Assembly: GCA_937924335.1 (NCBI GenBank)
Contig: CALDWW010000055.1
Span: forward strand, 1 to 64,000
Origin: an uncultured Gammaproteobacteria bacterium
GTDB lineage: Bacteria; Pseudomonadota; Gammaproteobacteria; Steroidobacterales; XN24
Length of the DNA stretch: 64,000 nt
Direction of reading: 5' to 3'
Shown here piece by piece: positions 17,453-24,302 of the stretch. Position 1 is the first letter of the stretch. Each line of letters starts with the position of its first letter. The notes below the pieces were generated by a model. That model made no database searches and was not told the DNA's origin. It saw only the letters and a program-made list of their open reading frames with translations. The translations under genes were made by a program, and so were the position numbers.

Positions 17453-17505
17453 GTTCCGGGTCCGTGGTGAATTCAGCACCCGGTCAAGATATCACGCAGC
17501 CGGTC

Positions 17506-17736
17506 TCAGTCCTCCAGGTCCCGGAACTTCTGGCGCAGTTCGTAGCCCTGGTCCGTGACGATTTTTTCCAGCACCTGGACACGCTGCTCCAGCGCCTCCA
17601 GCCGCGCAGGTTCGTTCGTGCTGGTCTGCGTATCGGCGTTCGCCGACCGGCGACGGCGATGGCCCCGCCTGCTCTCTATCACCTTGCCGATAGTGACGAT
17701 CAGGACGATGGCAAAAACGAGTTCGTATACGTTCAT
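17506..17736 (-). CDS. Small membrane protein with coiled coil, Psp-locus associated
   Basis: 76 residues: one N-terminal membrane helix (YELVFAIVLIVTIGKVI), a basic stretch (SRRGHRRRR) and a C-terminal coiled coil (LEALEQRVQVLEKIVTD, then GYELRQKFRDLED). The C-terminal end closely resembles the end of the neighbouring PspC protein (ITSPGFNLDKEFLDLKDD). This makes it a PspB-like partner, probably binding PspC or PspA at the inner membrane. It is the last gene of the leftward psp operon, 45 bases after pspC. No specific name is justified. Confidence 0.78.
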   Translation of the reverse strand: MNVYELVFAIVLIVTIGKVIESRRGHRRRRSANADTQTSTNEPARLEALEQRVQVLEKIVTDQGYELRQKFRDLED

Positions 17737-17781
17737 TCGTAGCCTGTCTCGGTCAGTCTCACGACGCCAGCCCGGACCGCG

Positions 17782-18180
17782 TCAGTCATCCTTGAGGTCG
17801 AGGAATTCTTTGTCCAGATTGAAGCCGGGCGAAGTGATATAGCGCTCCATCCTCTGCATTTTGACATCAATCTCCCGCAGCTTGTGACGCACCGAGGAGA
17901 CCGTCGCCACCGGCGAAGTCCGGACCGACTTCCAGAACTGCTCTTCCTTCTTGTCTCTATAGATCTCGCCGGGCTTTTTGGGCACCAGGAAACACATCAA
18001 CAGATAGCACAGGAAAGTGGCCGGAAACAGGAACTGCAGAATGACTGTGAGCACGCGGGTCGCGGTCACGTCGAAGCCGAAGAAATCGGCGACGCCGGCG
18101 CAGACACCGCACAACATGCCGTTCTGCTTGTCCCGGTACAGCCTGCGATAGGCGGGTCGTTCGTTGTTCTCGAGACTCAC
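17782..18180 (-). CDS. pspC: PspC domain protein with C-terminal coiled coil
   Basis: Inner-membrane envelope-stress sensor. 132 residues: N-terminal PspC domain with RDKQNGMLCGVCAGVADFFG, two membrane segments (TRVLTVILQFLF and CYLLMCFLVP), and a cytoplasmic tail with a predicted helix ending ITSPGFNLDKEFLDLKDD. PspC relays membrane damage to PspA and so frees PspF. The start ATG at 18180 overlaps the stop of the smaller PspC gene by four bases (ATGA). Because this copy has the longer tail, it is the better match to classical PspC. Confidence 0.9.
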   Translation of the reverse strand: MSLENNERPAYRRLYRDKQNGMLCGVCAGVADFFGFDVTATRVLTVILQFLFPATFLCYLLMCFLVPKKPGEIYRDKKEEQFWKSVRTSPVATVSSVRHKLREIDVKMQRMERYITSPGFNLDKEFLDLKDD

Positions 18181-18473
18181 GAACAGAACCTCCTCGATCC
18201 GCGGCGACTACCGTTGCGCCAGAAACGACTCTCGCCTCTGCCGTAGAAAGTCAGACTCTGGGCGGGCAGCAGCAGGCCGGCCATCAGGTAGATGACCGCG
18301 GTCGGCAGGAATGCGACGACCAGGCACAACAGAGCGACGAGTCTTACGACGGTCAGCTCCACATCGAAGCGCGCAGCGATCCCCGCACACACGCCGAAAA
18401 ACAGACCGTTCTCGCGGTCTCTTCGCAGTCCGCGCAACTTACCGGCCAGTCGTTCCATATCGTCACGGTTCAT
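18177..18473 (-). CDS. PspC domain protein, short second copy
   Basis: 98 residues with a complete PspC core: DRENGLFFGVCAGIAARFD, followed by hydrophobic segments LVALLCLVVAFLPTAVIYLMAGLLLPA, and a short basic C-terminus (FWRNGSRRGSRRFCS). Probably an inner-membrane component of the phage-shock response. It overlaps both neighbours by four bases (ATGA at each end), so PspB-like, PspC-short and PspC-long should be made in fixed proportion. Two PspC proteins in one psp operon suggests a hetero-oligomeric sensor; this is inference. Confidence 0.88.
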   Translation of the reverse strand: MNRDDMERLAGKLRGLRRDRENGLFFGVCAGIAARFDVELTVVRLVALLCLVVAFLPTAVIYLMAGLLLPAQSLTFYGRGESRFWRNGSRRGSRRFCS

Positions 18474-18688
18474 ACTCTCCGCCTCCAGTCGGGAGCCTGA
18501 TCGTCAAGAATCGTCTCGAGCGCGTTGATGCGACTCTCCATCTTCTGGGCGCTCTCCCAGATCTCCTCGAGCATCTTCTCGTCTTCGCGGGAGAGTCCCT
18601 TCGACGACTTCCACTTCGTCATGTAGTGCAACACGACGATCAGCGGCAGTACGAAGGAGACGAGAATTACGCCAATTACTTCCGGCAT
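18470..18688 (-). CDS. pspB: PspB-like phage-shock membrane protein
   Basis: 72-residue inner-membrane protein with an N-terminal helix (VIGVILVSFVLPLIVVLHYMTKW) and a cytoplasmic coiled coil (MLEEIWESAQKMESRINALE) ending LDDQAPDWRRRV. The closing pattern ETILDD.APDWR is the hallmark of PspB. PspB works with PspC to recruit PspA to stressed membrane. It lies 12 bases after pspA and overlaps the short pspC by ATGA. Confidence 0.9.
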   Translation of the reverse strand: MPEVIGVILVSFVLPLIVVLHYMTKWKSSKGLSREDEKMLEEIWESAQKMESRINALETILDDQAPDWRRRV

Positions 18689-18700
18689 GGGTGCTCCCCG

Positions 18701-19384
18701 TCAGCTTGCCTGACCTTTGCTATCGTCAGCGTCAATCCGCTGCTTCAGGTCCGACAGTGCGGCCTCGATAGACTCTTCGTTAGCGAGGCCATGGAGTTCC
18801 TGGCGCAGATCTTTCTTGTGCCCCAGGTCGTATGCTTCGACCCGGCCTTCGATGTTTTCCATCTTACGCTCGAACTGGTCGAACCTCACCAGCGCATCGT
18901 CGATCCGATTCTCGTGGATGGCCTTGCGAACCTCGAGGCGATGACTGGCAGTCTGGTGACGCATAACCAGCGCTTTCTGGCGCGCTTTCGCGTCCGCCAG
19001 CTTGTCCTCCAGGCGACCGATGTCTTCCTTGAGCCGGGCGAGCCCCTCGTCCACTTGCTGGTGCTGTTCCCGCAGAGCAGCGACGCGCAGCTCGACGCGT
19101 TCGCGCTCGGCCAGGGCGGCTCGTGCCAGATCGTCACGCCCCTTGCGGACGGCCAGTTCGGCCTTGTCGTCCCATTCGTCCCGTTCACTGGCGACCGTTT
19201 TCAACTTACGGTCCAGTTCCTTTCTGTCTGCGATCGCCCGCGCGGCCGATGAGCGCACCTCGACCAGAGTGTCTTCCATTTCCTGGATCATCAGGCGAAC
19301 GATCTTTTCGGGATCTTCTGCCTTCTCCAGCATGGCGTTGATATTGGCATTCACGATATCGGTGAATCTTGAAAAGATGCCCAT
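18701..19384 (-). CDS. pspA: Phage shock protein A (PspA/IM30 family)
   Basis: 227-residue, almost wholly helical coiled-coil protein starting MGIFSRFTDIVNANINAMLE, the amphipathic PspA N-terminus. It then has DPEKIVRLMIQEMEDTLVEV, the family block that follows. PspA binds stressed inner membrane to limit proton leakage and, when free, inhibits the enhancer-binding protein PspF. The ATG at 19384 is preceded by AGGAGAGG; an in-frame ATG at 19447 would lengthen the protein past the promoter and is rejected. It is the first gene of the leftward operon and lies 43 bases downstream of a recognisable sigma-54 promoter. Confidence 0.96.
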   Translation of the reverse strand: MGIFSRFTDIVNANINAMLEKAEDPEKIVRLMIQEMEDTLVEVRSSAARAIADRKELDRKLKTVASERDEWDDKAELAVRKGRDDLARAALAERERVELRVAALREQHQQVDEGLARLKEDIGRLEDKLADAKARQKALVMRHQTASHRLEVRKAIHENRIDDALVRFDQFERKMENIEGRVEAYDLGHKKDLRQELHGLANEESIEAALSDLKQRIDADDSKGQAS

Positions 19385-19426
19385 GCGGCCTCTCCTGTCA
19401 TTCGGTGGTTGCCTGCTATCTCTCTC

Positions 19427-19441
19427 GCAGAAACCGTGCCA
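19427..19441 (-). promoter_or_regulatory. Sigma-54 promoter of pspA
   Basis: Read on the minus strand, TGGCACG, four bases, then CTGC gives the -24/-12 elements with one deviation from the TGGCACG-N4-TTGC consensus. The GG-GC spacing is correct. It lies 43 bases before the pspA ATG and faces away from pspF, exactly where a PspF-dependent promoter is expected. Confidence 0.85.
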
Positions 19442-19501
19442 GCTCATGACGGACTCTATAACCCACTGATTTAATGGAAATTCTCGTAGTGGGTCGATAC
19501 A

Positions 19502-19562
19502 ATGATCAGATCATATTAGTTGTTTAGACTAAATTCTCTAGCGGTATCAGCTAAACTTTAGC
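19502..19562. promoter_or_regulatory. Three palindromes upstream of pspA: putative PspF enhancer sites
   Basis: The AT-rich pspF-pspA spacer holds three perfect odd-length palindromes: ATGATC-A-GATCAT (19502-19514), TTTAG-A-CTAAA (19523-19533) and GCTAAA-C-TTTAGC (19550-19562). The last two share the TTTAG/CTAAA half-site and lie about 80-120 bases upstream of the sigma-54 promoter. They end just before the pspF ATG, so binding could both activate pspA and repress pspF. The assignment to PspF is inference from position and repeated half-sites. Confidence 0.6.
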
Positions 19563-19566
19563 CTAT

Positions 19567-20601
19567 ATGACAGATCAATCTCCTGAACAGACGTCGATTA
19601 TCGGCGAATCCCCGCCGTTCCTGGCGATGATGGAGCACGTATCCCGTGCCGCCCGCCTGGACAAGCCCGTCCTCGTGATAGGGGAGCGCGGGACCGGCAA
19701 AGAGCTGGTGGCATCCCGCCTGCACTACCTGTCCGACCGCTGGGACCAGCCGATGGTCAAGCTCAACTGTGCCGCGCTGACCGAGAGCCTGCTGGAATCG
19801 GAGCTGTTCGGTCATGAGGCAGGCGCGTTCACCGGGGCCGCTCGTCGGCACACCGGCAGATTCGAGCGGGCAGAAGGGGGGACCCTGTTGCTGGACGAAC
19901 TCGCCATGATCCCGGTGCGCATGCAGGAGAAAATCCTGCGTGTTATCGAGTATGGCGAATTCGAGCGCGTCGGCGGCTCCGAAACGCTGCGTACGGACGC
20001 GCGCGTAGTGGGCTCGACCAATCAGGACTTACCGGCCCTTGCCCGGGACGGTCGATTCCGCTCCGACCTGCTGGACCGGCTCGCATTTGACGTGATCACG
20101 GTGCCGCCGTTGCGTGCCCGGGGGCGGGATTTGCTGTTGCTCGCCGAGCACTTTGCGCTCAATTTCACAGCCGAGATGCGACGGCCGTTTTTCGCCGGCT
20201 TCTCCCCTGCCGCCGAGACAGCCTTACTGGCACACCGGTGGCCGGGCAACGTCAGGGAACTAAAAAACACCGTCGAACGGTCCGTCTATCGCACGGAGTC
20301 CCCGGAAGAACCGGTTGTCGATATTCAGTTCGACCCGTTTGACTCGCCGTACAGGATCGGAGCTGACGATCCGTCACCAGAGCAGGAAGTGCTCGAGAGC
20401 GTCACGCTTCCGCGGGACTTTCGCGACTACATCTCCGGGGTCGAGCGCCGCTTGATCGCGCGCGCGTTGTCGGAGAATCGGTACCACCAGGGCCGGTCGG
20501 CGGAAGCGCTGGGTCTGAGCTATCACCAGTTCCGTGGCTACCTGAAGAAGTACGCAATACGGGCACGCCCCAAGTCGGCGGACGAGACGCCGTCAGGCTA
20601 G
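19567..20601 (+). CDS. pspF: PspF, sigma-54 enhancer-binding activator of the phage-shock genes
   Basis: 344-residue AAA+ activator without an N-terminal receiver domain, as usual for PspF. Walker A GERGTGKE (near residue 40), the sigma-54-contacting GAFTGA loop, Walker B GGTLLLDELAM and the C-terminal Fis-type helix-turn-helix (RSAEALGLSYHQFRGYLKKY) are all present. PspF is held inactive by PspA and remodels sigma-54 polymerase at the pspA promoter. It is divergent from pspA; its ATG directly follows a palindrome, consistent with autorepression. No strong ribosome site is seen before the ATG. Its stop codon shares the CTAG at 20598-20601 with the convergent next gene. Confidence 0.96.
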   Translation: MTDQSPEQTSIIGESPPFLAMMEHVSRAARLDKPVLVIGERGTGKELVASRLHYLSDRWDQPMVKLNCAALTESLLESELFGHEAGAFTGAARRHTGRFERAEGGTLLLDELAMIPVRMQEKILRVIEYGEFERVGGSETLRTDARVVGSTNQDLPALARDGRFRSDLLDRLAFDVITVPPLRARGRDLLLLAEHFALNFTAEMRRPFFAGFSPAAETALLAHRWPGNVRELKNTVERSVYRTESPEEPVVDIQFDPFDSPYRIGADDPSPEQEVLESVTLPRDFRDYISGVERRLIARALSENRYHQGRSAEALGLSYHQFRGYLKKYAIRARPKSADETPSG

Positions 20602-21221
20602 CGGAGCACCAGTGTGACGCGCCGTTGCAGTGCCGGCACCGTCATGCTGGCGGACAGGCCGGAGGGGTGCCGGGCCTGCAGGACCACTCTCTCGACCGGG
20701 AGATTCGGAATCAGCGCGCTACCATCAGCAGCGATCACCGTCGCCGTAACGCCCGGCTCGTCGGCAAGAGTGGCAACGATCGAGCCACCCTCCATGGGCT
20801 GATTCAATGAGTCGGTGAGTTGTGCCGAAATATCGAGATCGCCCGCCCACACACGAATCTCGCCGTTCAGAGTCTTGCCGGCGGCATCCCATGCACGGAA
20901 CGACACGGTATTCACGCCGGCCTGCATGACGTAACTGGCGGCGACGATACGCCGGGTCACTACCAGGTCGCTGATCGGCAGCTGACTCTCATTCACGAAG
21001 ATCGCAACGTCACGCGGGTCCGCGGAAAAGTAGGCGCCCGACAACTCCAGAAAGACGGTGCCGTGCGTTGGATTAAAGCGTTCGGGGGAAATGCCGGTGA
21101 CCGTGATGCTTCCTGCCGACGGCGCGGAGGCCGGCGCTGTTGGCTCCTGGGCGCCCGCATTCAGCCAGACCAGCGCCAGGCAAAGCAGAGACCGGCGGGC
21201 GGTGGGCATAATGGATCTCAT
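20598..21221 (-). CDS. Exported protein of unknown function with Ig/TIG-like beta domain
   Basis: 207 residues with signal peptide (SLLCLALVWLNAGAQ) and a probable cleavage after AGA. The mature part is beta-rich. The stretch ITVTGISPERFNPTHGTVFL resembles an IPT/TIG immunoglobulin-like domain, and the second half (GSIVATLADEPGVTATVIAA) resembles a carboxypeptidase-regulatory-like or Ig-fold domain. No catalytic residues stand out. GGAGGA lies upstream of the ATG at 21221. It is convergent with pspF, sharing the four-base CTAG as overlapping stops. Probably a periplasmic or surface structural protein; I do not recognise a named family. Confidence 0.7.
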   Translation of the reverse strand: MRSIMPTARRSLLCLALVWLNAGAQEPTAPASAPSAGSITVTGISPERFNPTHGTVFLELSGAYFSADPRDVAIFVNESQLPISDLVVTRRIVAASYVMQAGVNTVSFRAWDAAGKTLNGEIRVWAGDLDISAQLTDSLNQPMEGGSIVATLADEPGVTATVIAADGSALIPNLPVERVVLQARHPSGLSASMTVPALQRRVTLVLR

Positions 21222-21320
21222 TGGCTGACGGTCCTCCGGCTGGCCACAGGGAGCGGGTCACCTGGCAGGGGCCGTTTATACCGCAGGATTGACGCGGGGC
21301 CCACCTCGGGCAGTCGTGTA

Positions 21321-21668
21321 TCAGCCGGAAGAGACGTCCACGGTCAGCCTGGATACCACCCGGCTGACGCCCTCCACCGATGCGGCCACGTCCACCGCGC
21401 GCTCCAGTGCCGCAACATCACTGACGTCTCCCCGCAGGGTCGCGACGCCGCGCCTGACTGACACCCGCAGATCTTCGGCGCCCAGGGTCGAATCTCCTTC
21501 GAAAGCATCGCCAATATGCCGGGCCAGACTCTCATCTTCTGCCGTAGGGGAGTAGTTGCCAACCCAGGTGGCTTCCACGTCATCCTCGTCCTCGTGGACG
21601 ACGATGATGCATGCGGTCATCGAACAAAGGACGAGCGCCAGAACGAGTGCCTTGAAAGTCTTTTCCAC
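21321..21668 (-). CDS. BON domain lipoprotein
   Basis: 115-residue lipoprotein (signal VEKTFKALVLALVLCSMTAC, lipobox MTAC) with a single BON domain at about 45-110: ARHIGDAFEGDSTLGAEDL, then RVSVRRGVATLRGDVSD, and ASVEGVSRVVSRL. BON domains bind phospholipid or other envelope surfaces and occur in OsmY/DolP-type stress proteins. The GTG start at 21668 has GAGG eight bases upstream. It lies 32 bases after the ABC permease gene and is the last member of the GntR-ABC operon, pointing to a shared envelope-stress role (inference). Confidence 0.85.
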   Translation of the reverse strand: MEKTFKALVLALVLCSMTACIIVVHEDEDDVEATWVGNYSPTAEDESLARHIGDAFEGDSTLGAEDLRVSVRRGVATLRGDVSDVAALERAVDVAASVEGVSRVVSRLTVDVSSG

Positions 21669-21700
21669 CGCAGTAGTCCTCAGCTTCAGGTGTGTATAGA

Positions 21701-22633
21701 TCAGCTCTCGTCGCGGAATCGGCGGACCCAGACGGCAGCCGAAAAGAAAAGTGCAGCGACGATCAAACCACCCCACAGACCCGGGCTGCCGATGAGCGAC
21801 CCCGGATCCACGAGCGCCAGAAGGCCATCCGAAAACTCCAGATCCACGTCGGCGTGCTCACCCTCGTACTGCCAGTGCAGCTGCTGGTGCGAATCATCGG
21901 CGAACGCCAGCGGATAGACGCCGATCAGACGTTCCTTTATCAATTCGGCGAAGTGTGTCGTCCCCAGCAGCAGTCCTTCCGCCGCCTGCACGGCGACTGG
22001 CGGCAGGATCGCCCATAGAAGGACAGCGCGCCTCGACCATGCCGAGACCAACAGCAGCCAGGCGAAGATCGGCAAGTACCAGAGCGACTGCACTGCGAGG
22101 GCGTATGCGTGCGTCAACGCGACTTCTGCCAGCGCCAATGGACCGGCCGACAGGAACAGCCCCGTGCCTGAAAAAAGCATGGTGACGCCAGTGATGGCAT
22201 ACATGCAGAGAGCCACCGCGGTGAATATGACCAGCGTCACCAGCGGGATCACCAGGGCTGCGGTCAACAGCTTCGAACCGACGACCTTCAGATCCGAGAC
22301 GGGCAGCGACTTCCAGAAAAGATTGCTGCGATCCTTGCGCTCTGCGTACAGGCAATCCAACAGGTAGAAGGCTGTCACGAGCAGCATGACGGTATTGAGG
22401 GAGACCGCGATCAGTGCCATGCCGATCTGGGTGAGGGCGCCTGCCTTGTGTGCATCCAGCGACTGCAGCATCTCCGACAATCCGAGACCACCGGCATCTA
22501 TGTGCACCTTGACCACGCCCAGTGCCGCCAGGAGATTGACCGCTATGAACAACGCACCGAAGGCCAGCGGTACCAGGCTGATGGCACGGTGTTCCCACAA
22601 CTCCCGTCTGATCAGCATCCTCATCGGACTCAT
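21701..22633 (-). CDS. ABC-2 type transporter permease (YtrA-linked)
   Basis: 310-residue membrane protein with about six helices (for example LVPLAFGALFIAVNLLAALG, VMLLVTAFYLLDCLY, LVIFTAVALCMYAITGV and a C-terminal WGGLIVAALFFSAAVWV). The ERKDRSNLFWKSLPVSD stretch between helices two and three is characteristic of the ABC-2 permeases paired with YtrA-type regulators. Probably exports an antimicrobial, lipid or peptide. The ATG at 22633 overlaps the ATPase stop as ATGA. Confidence 0.87.
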   Translation of the reverse strand: MSPMRMLIRRELWEHRAISLVPLAFGALFIAVNLLAALGVVKVHIDAGGLGLSEMLQSLDAHKAGALTQIGMALIAVSLNTVMLLVTAFYLLDCLYAERKDRSNLFWKSLPVSDLKVVGSKLLTAALVIPLVTLVIFTAVALCMYAITGVTMLFSGTGLFLSAGPLALAEVALTHAYALAVQSLWYLPIFAWLLLVSAWSRRAVLLWAILPPVAVQAAEGLLLGTTHFAELIKERLIGVYPLAFADDSHQQLHWQYEGEHADVDLEFSDGLLALVDPGSLIGSPGLWGGLIVAALFFSAAVWVRRFRDES

Positions 22634-23487
22634 GCTGCCTGCTCCTTGATCTTGGCCACGAACAGGTCGGCGATGCCCGGCGTCCGGACGTCACCCAACG
22701 GGCGCACATGGTCAATGTCGACGTTCTCGAACAGGAACACGCGTCGCCCGAACACCTCGGTCTCACTGACGGGGCCGAGGCTGCGCGCCTCGTCGGCCCG
22801 ATCAGGGTTCACGGCCACTTCGAGGAATCGATTGGAGATACTGTCCATGCTTTCATCAAGGACAATCCGTCCCTGGTCGATGAACATGACATCCGTAAGG
22901 ATGTGCTCTATCTCTTCGACCTGGTGAGTGGTCACCAGGATCGTCCTGTTCTCATCGAAGTAGTCGCCAAGGATGGAACCGTAGAACTGCTTGCGAAAGA
23001 GTATGTCCAGACCGAGCGTCGGTTCGTCGAGAACCAGCAGGCGGGCTTCTATGGCCATCACCAGCGCGAGGTGCAACTGGGTCACCATGCCCTTGGAGAG
23101 CTGGCTGATCTTGCTGTCCGGCTTGATCGAGGTCTTGGCCAGGAAACTTTCAGCCTTGCTTCGATTGAATTTGGGATGCAACCCCTGCACAAGCTCGAGC
23201 GTCTGCTTTACTCGCAGCCATCTCGGCAGCACGGCGACGTCGGCGATGAAGCAAACATCCTGCATGATCTGATGTCTTTCGCGGCGCGGATCCCGACCGA
23301 GCACACGCAGGTCGCCCTCGAAGGAGGTAAGCCCGAGCACCGCTTTCAGCGCGGTCGTCTTACCGGCCCCGTTAGGTCCGATCAGTCCGACTATTCGGCC
23401 CTGCTCGATCTGGAAGTCCACTCCGTCCAGCGCAGCGGCGCCACCGTAGTGCTTCGATAAACCGCTGGCCTTGACCAAAGTCGTCAC
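22630..23487 (-). CDS. ABC transporter ATP-binding protein (YtrA-linked)
   Basis: 285-residue ATPase: Walker A GPNGAGKTT, signature LSKGM with the following hydrophobic stretch, Walker B LLVLDEPTLGLD and H-loop TTHQVEEIE. The C-terminal extension (about 210-285) is common in exporters of the ABC-2 type. It overlaps both the regulator (ATGA at 23484-23487) and the permease, so the three are translationally coupled. It energises the adjacent permease. Confidence 0.93.
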   Translation of the reverse strand: MTTLVKASGLSKHYGGAAALDGVDFQIEQGRIVGLIGPNGAGKTTALKAVLGLTSFEGDLRVLGRDPRRERHQIMQDVCFIADVAVLPRWLRVKQTLELVQGLHPKFNRSKAESFLAKTSIKPDSKISQLSKGMVTQLHLALVMAIEARLLVLDEPTLGLDILFRKQFYGSILGDYFDENRTILVTTHQVEEIEHILTDVMFIDQGRIVLDESMDSISNRFLEVAVNPDRADEARSLGPVSETEVFGRRVFLFENVDIDHVRPLGDVRTPGIADLFVAKIKEQAA

Positions 23488-23873
23488 TGCTCGCCCTCCC
23501 CGTCGTCACCGGAGAGCTGCGCCTCCGCCTGCTGGATCAGATCCTCCATGTCCAGACCCAATCGCCGGATCGTTGCGACGACCGACGGCCATTGTTCATT
23601 GATGAAGAGTTCACGCTCGCCGAGGAGCAACTTCGTCTTTGCGCCTTCACGGATGAACATGCCGCGACCCCGTTTTTTCTCAACCAGGTCTTCATCAACA
23701 AGTTCCTGATAGCCTTTCAACACGGTCAGCGGGTTCAGGCGATATTCGGCAGCGACGCTCCGCACGGACGGCAACGCATCCCCGTCACCGAGCGCCCCCT
23801 CCAGGATCATCTCCACGACTCGATCGCGGAGTTGCCTGTAGATCGGCTGGCTGTCGTTCCAATTCGGGTCCAT
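23484..23873 (-). CDS. GntR family transcriptional regulator, YtrA subfamily
   Basis: 129 residues: a winged-helix GntR DNA-binding domain (PIYRQLRDRVVEMILEGALG, then ALPSVRSVAAEYRLNPLTVL and the EKKRGRGMFI wing), followed by only about 50 residues of helix. This short C-terminal dimerisation tail defines the YtrA subfamily, which typically represses its own ABC exporter operon. It is the second gene of the operon. The likely operator is the 24-bp palindrome at 24143-24166. Confidence 0.93.
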   Translation of the reverse strand: MDPNWNDSQPIYRQLRDRVVEMILEGALGDGDALPSVRSVAAEYRLNPLTVLKGYQELVDEDLVEKKRGRGMFIREGAKTKLLLGERELFINEQWPSVVATIRRLGLDMEDLIQQAEAQLSGDDGEGEQ

Positions 23874-23906
23874 CGATGTTCCTCGGCGCTGCCCTCCAGG
23901 CGGCGC

Positions 23907-24098
23907 CTAGCTGAGGTCCTCGGGAGCGGTTGCCAGTCTGTTGTCGGGAGCATCCTGCGGACTCACCGCCACCGGTGATAAGTCAGCCGGGTCCAGCGCG
24001 GACGAGGGGGCGGCTGTCGCAATGAGCAGCAGGGCAGCCGCCAAGACGATCCAAAGAACGCTTAAAGCGCGCCGGGCCCTGAAACTGTTAATCAACAT
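23907..24098 (-). CDS. Small exported or membrane peptide heading the GntR-ABC operon
   Basis: 63 residues starting MLINSFRARRALSVLWIVLAA. The sequence has a basic N-terminus, one hydrophobic segment ending ATAAPSSALD (possible signal cleavage after SSA) and a short acidic Pro-rich tail (DPADLSPVAVSPQDAPDNR). No family is recognised. The start at 24098 is the only one giving a sensible signal; GGATCG lies upstream. It begins 45 bases downstream of a strong operator and ends 33 bases before the GntR gene. The promoter position implies it is the first product of the operon, perhaps a ligand, sensor peptide or immunity-type partner, which is speculation. Confidence 0.6.
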   Translation of the reverse strand: MLINSFRARRALSVLWIVLAAALLLIATAAPSSALDPADLSPVAVSPQDAPDNRLATAPEDLS

Positions 24099-24120
24099 GG
24101 TCGATCCTCCATCTACACTC

Positions 24121-24140
24121 GTCACCTGATTCTCGGTGAC
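24121..24140. other. Inverted repeat in the leader of the GntR-ABC operon
   Basis: GTCACC at 24121-24126 pairs with GGTGAC at 24135-24140 around an eight-base loop. It lies between the operator/promoter and the first start codon of the leftward operon, so it would form a hairpin in the leader RNA or serve as a second, weaker regulator half-site (it contains GGTG and CACC). Confidence 0.4.
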
Positions 24141-24142
24141 GT

Positions 24143-24166
24143 GGTGTTGTAGTTAACTATAACACC
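24143..24166. promoter_or_regulatory. 24-bp palindromic operator, GGTG-N16-CACC, probable YtrA-type GntR site
   Basis: A near-perfect palindrome: GGTGTT at the left, AACACC at the right, and TAGTTAACTA in the centre, with a single mismatched pair. The outer elements fit the GGTG-N16-CACC pattern that I recall being described for YtrA-type regulators in Xanthomonas; that recollection should be checked. It covers the -10 region of the leftward promoter, as expected of a repressor site. Confidence 0.7.
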
Positions 24167-24183
24167 AAAATTAAACATTGCAA
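24156..24183 (-). promoter_or_regulatory. Sigma-70-type promoter of the GntR-ABC operon
   Basis: On the minus strand TTGCAA (24178-24183) and TATAGT (24156-24161) are spaced by 16 bases. The -10 hexamer lies inside the palindromic operator, so regulator binding would exclude polymerase. Confidence 0.6.
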
Positions 24184-24227
24184 CCCTTTCTCGAACCGCC
24201 CCCGCGAGTGTCCCGATCTGCTGTGAC

Positions 24228-24236
24228 TGCTAGAAT
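24228..24236 (+). promoter_or_regulatory. Extended -10 element upstream of mdh
   Basis: TGCTAGAAT is an extended -10 (TGn plus TAGAAT) about 67 bases before the mdh start. No good -35 hexamer is seen at the normal distance, which extended -10 promoters can tolerate. Confidence 0.35.
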
Positions 24237-24302
24237 TTCAGGTTTGAGGCCGGACCGTCGCACGGGGCCGTCTCCAACCCAGGAAACAAAGAGGATTCCC
24301 AG

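Noticed and set aside
16520-17470. Rightward frame of 316 codons
   Set aside because: Antisense to the LCAT-like lipase with its lipobox and GxSxG motif.
19385-19447. Longer start for pspA at 19447
   Set aside because: It would place the sigma-54 promoter inside the coding region; the MGIFSR start at 19384 is the family N-terminus.
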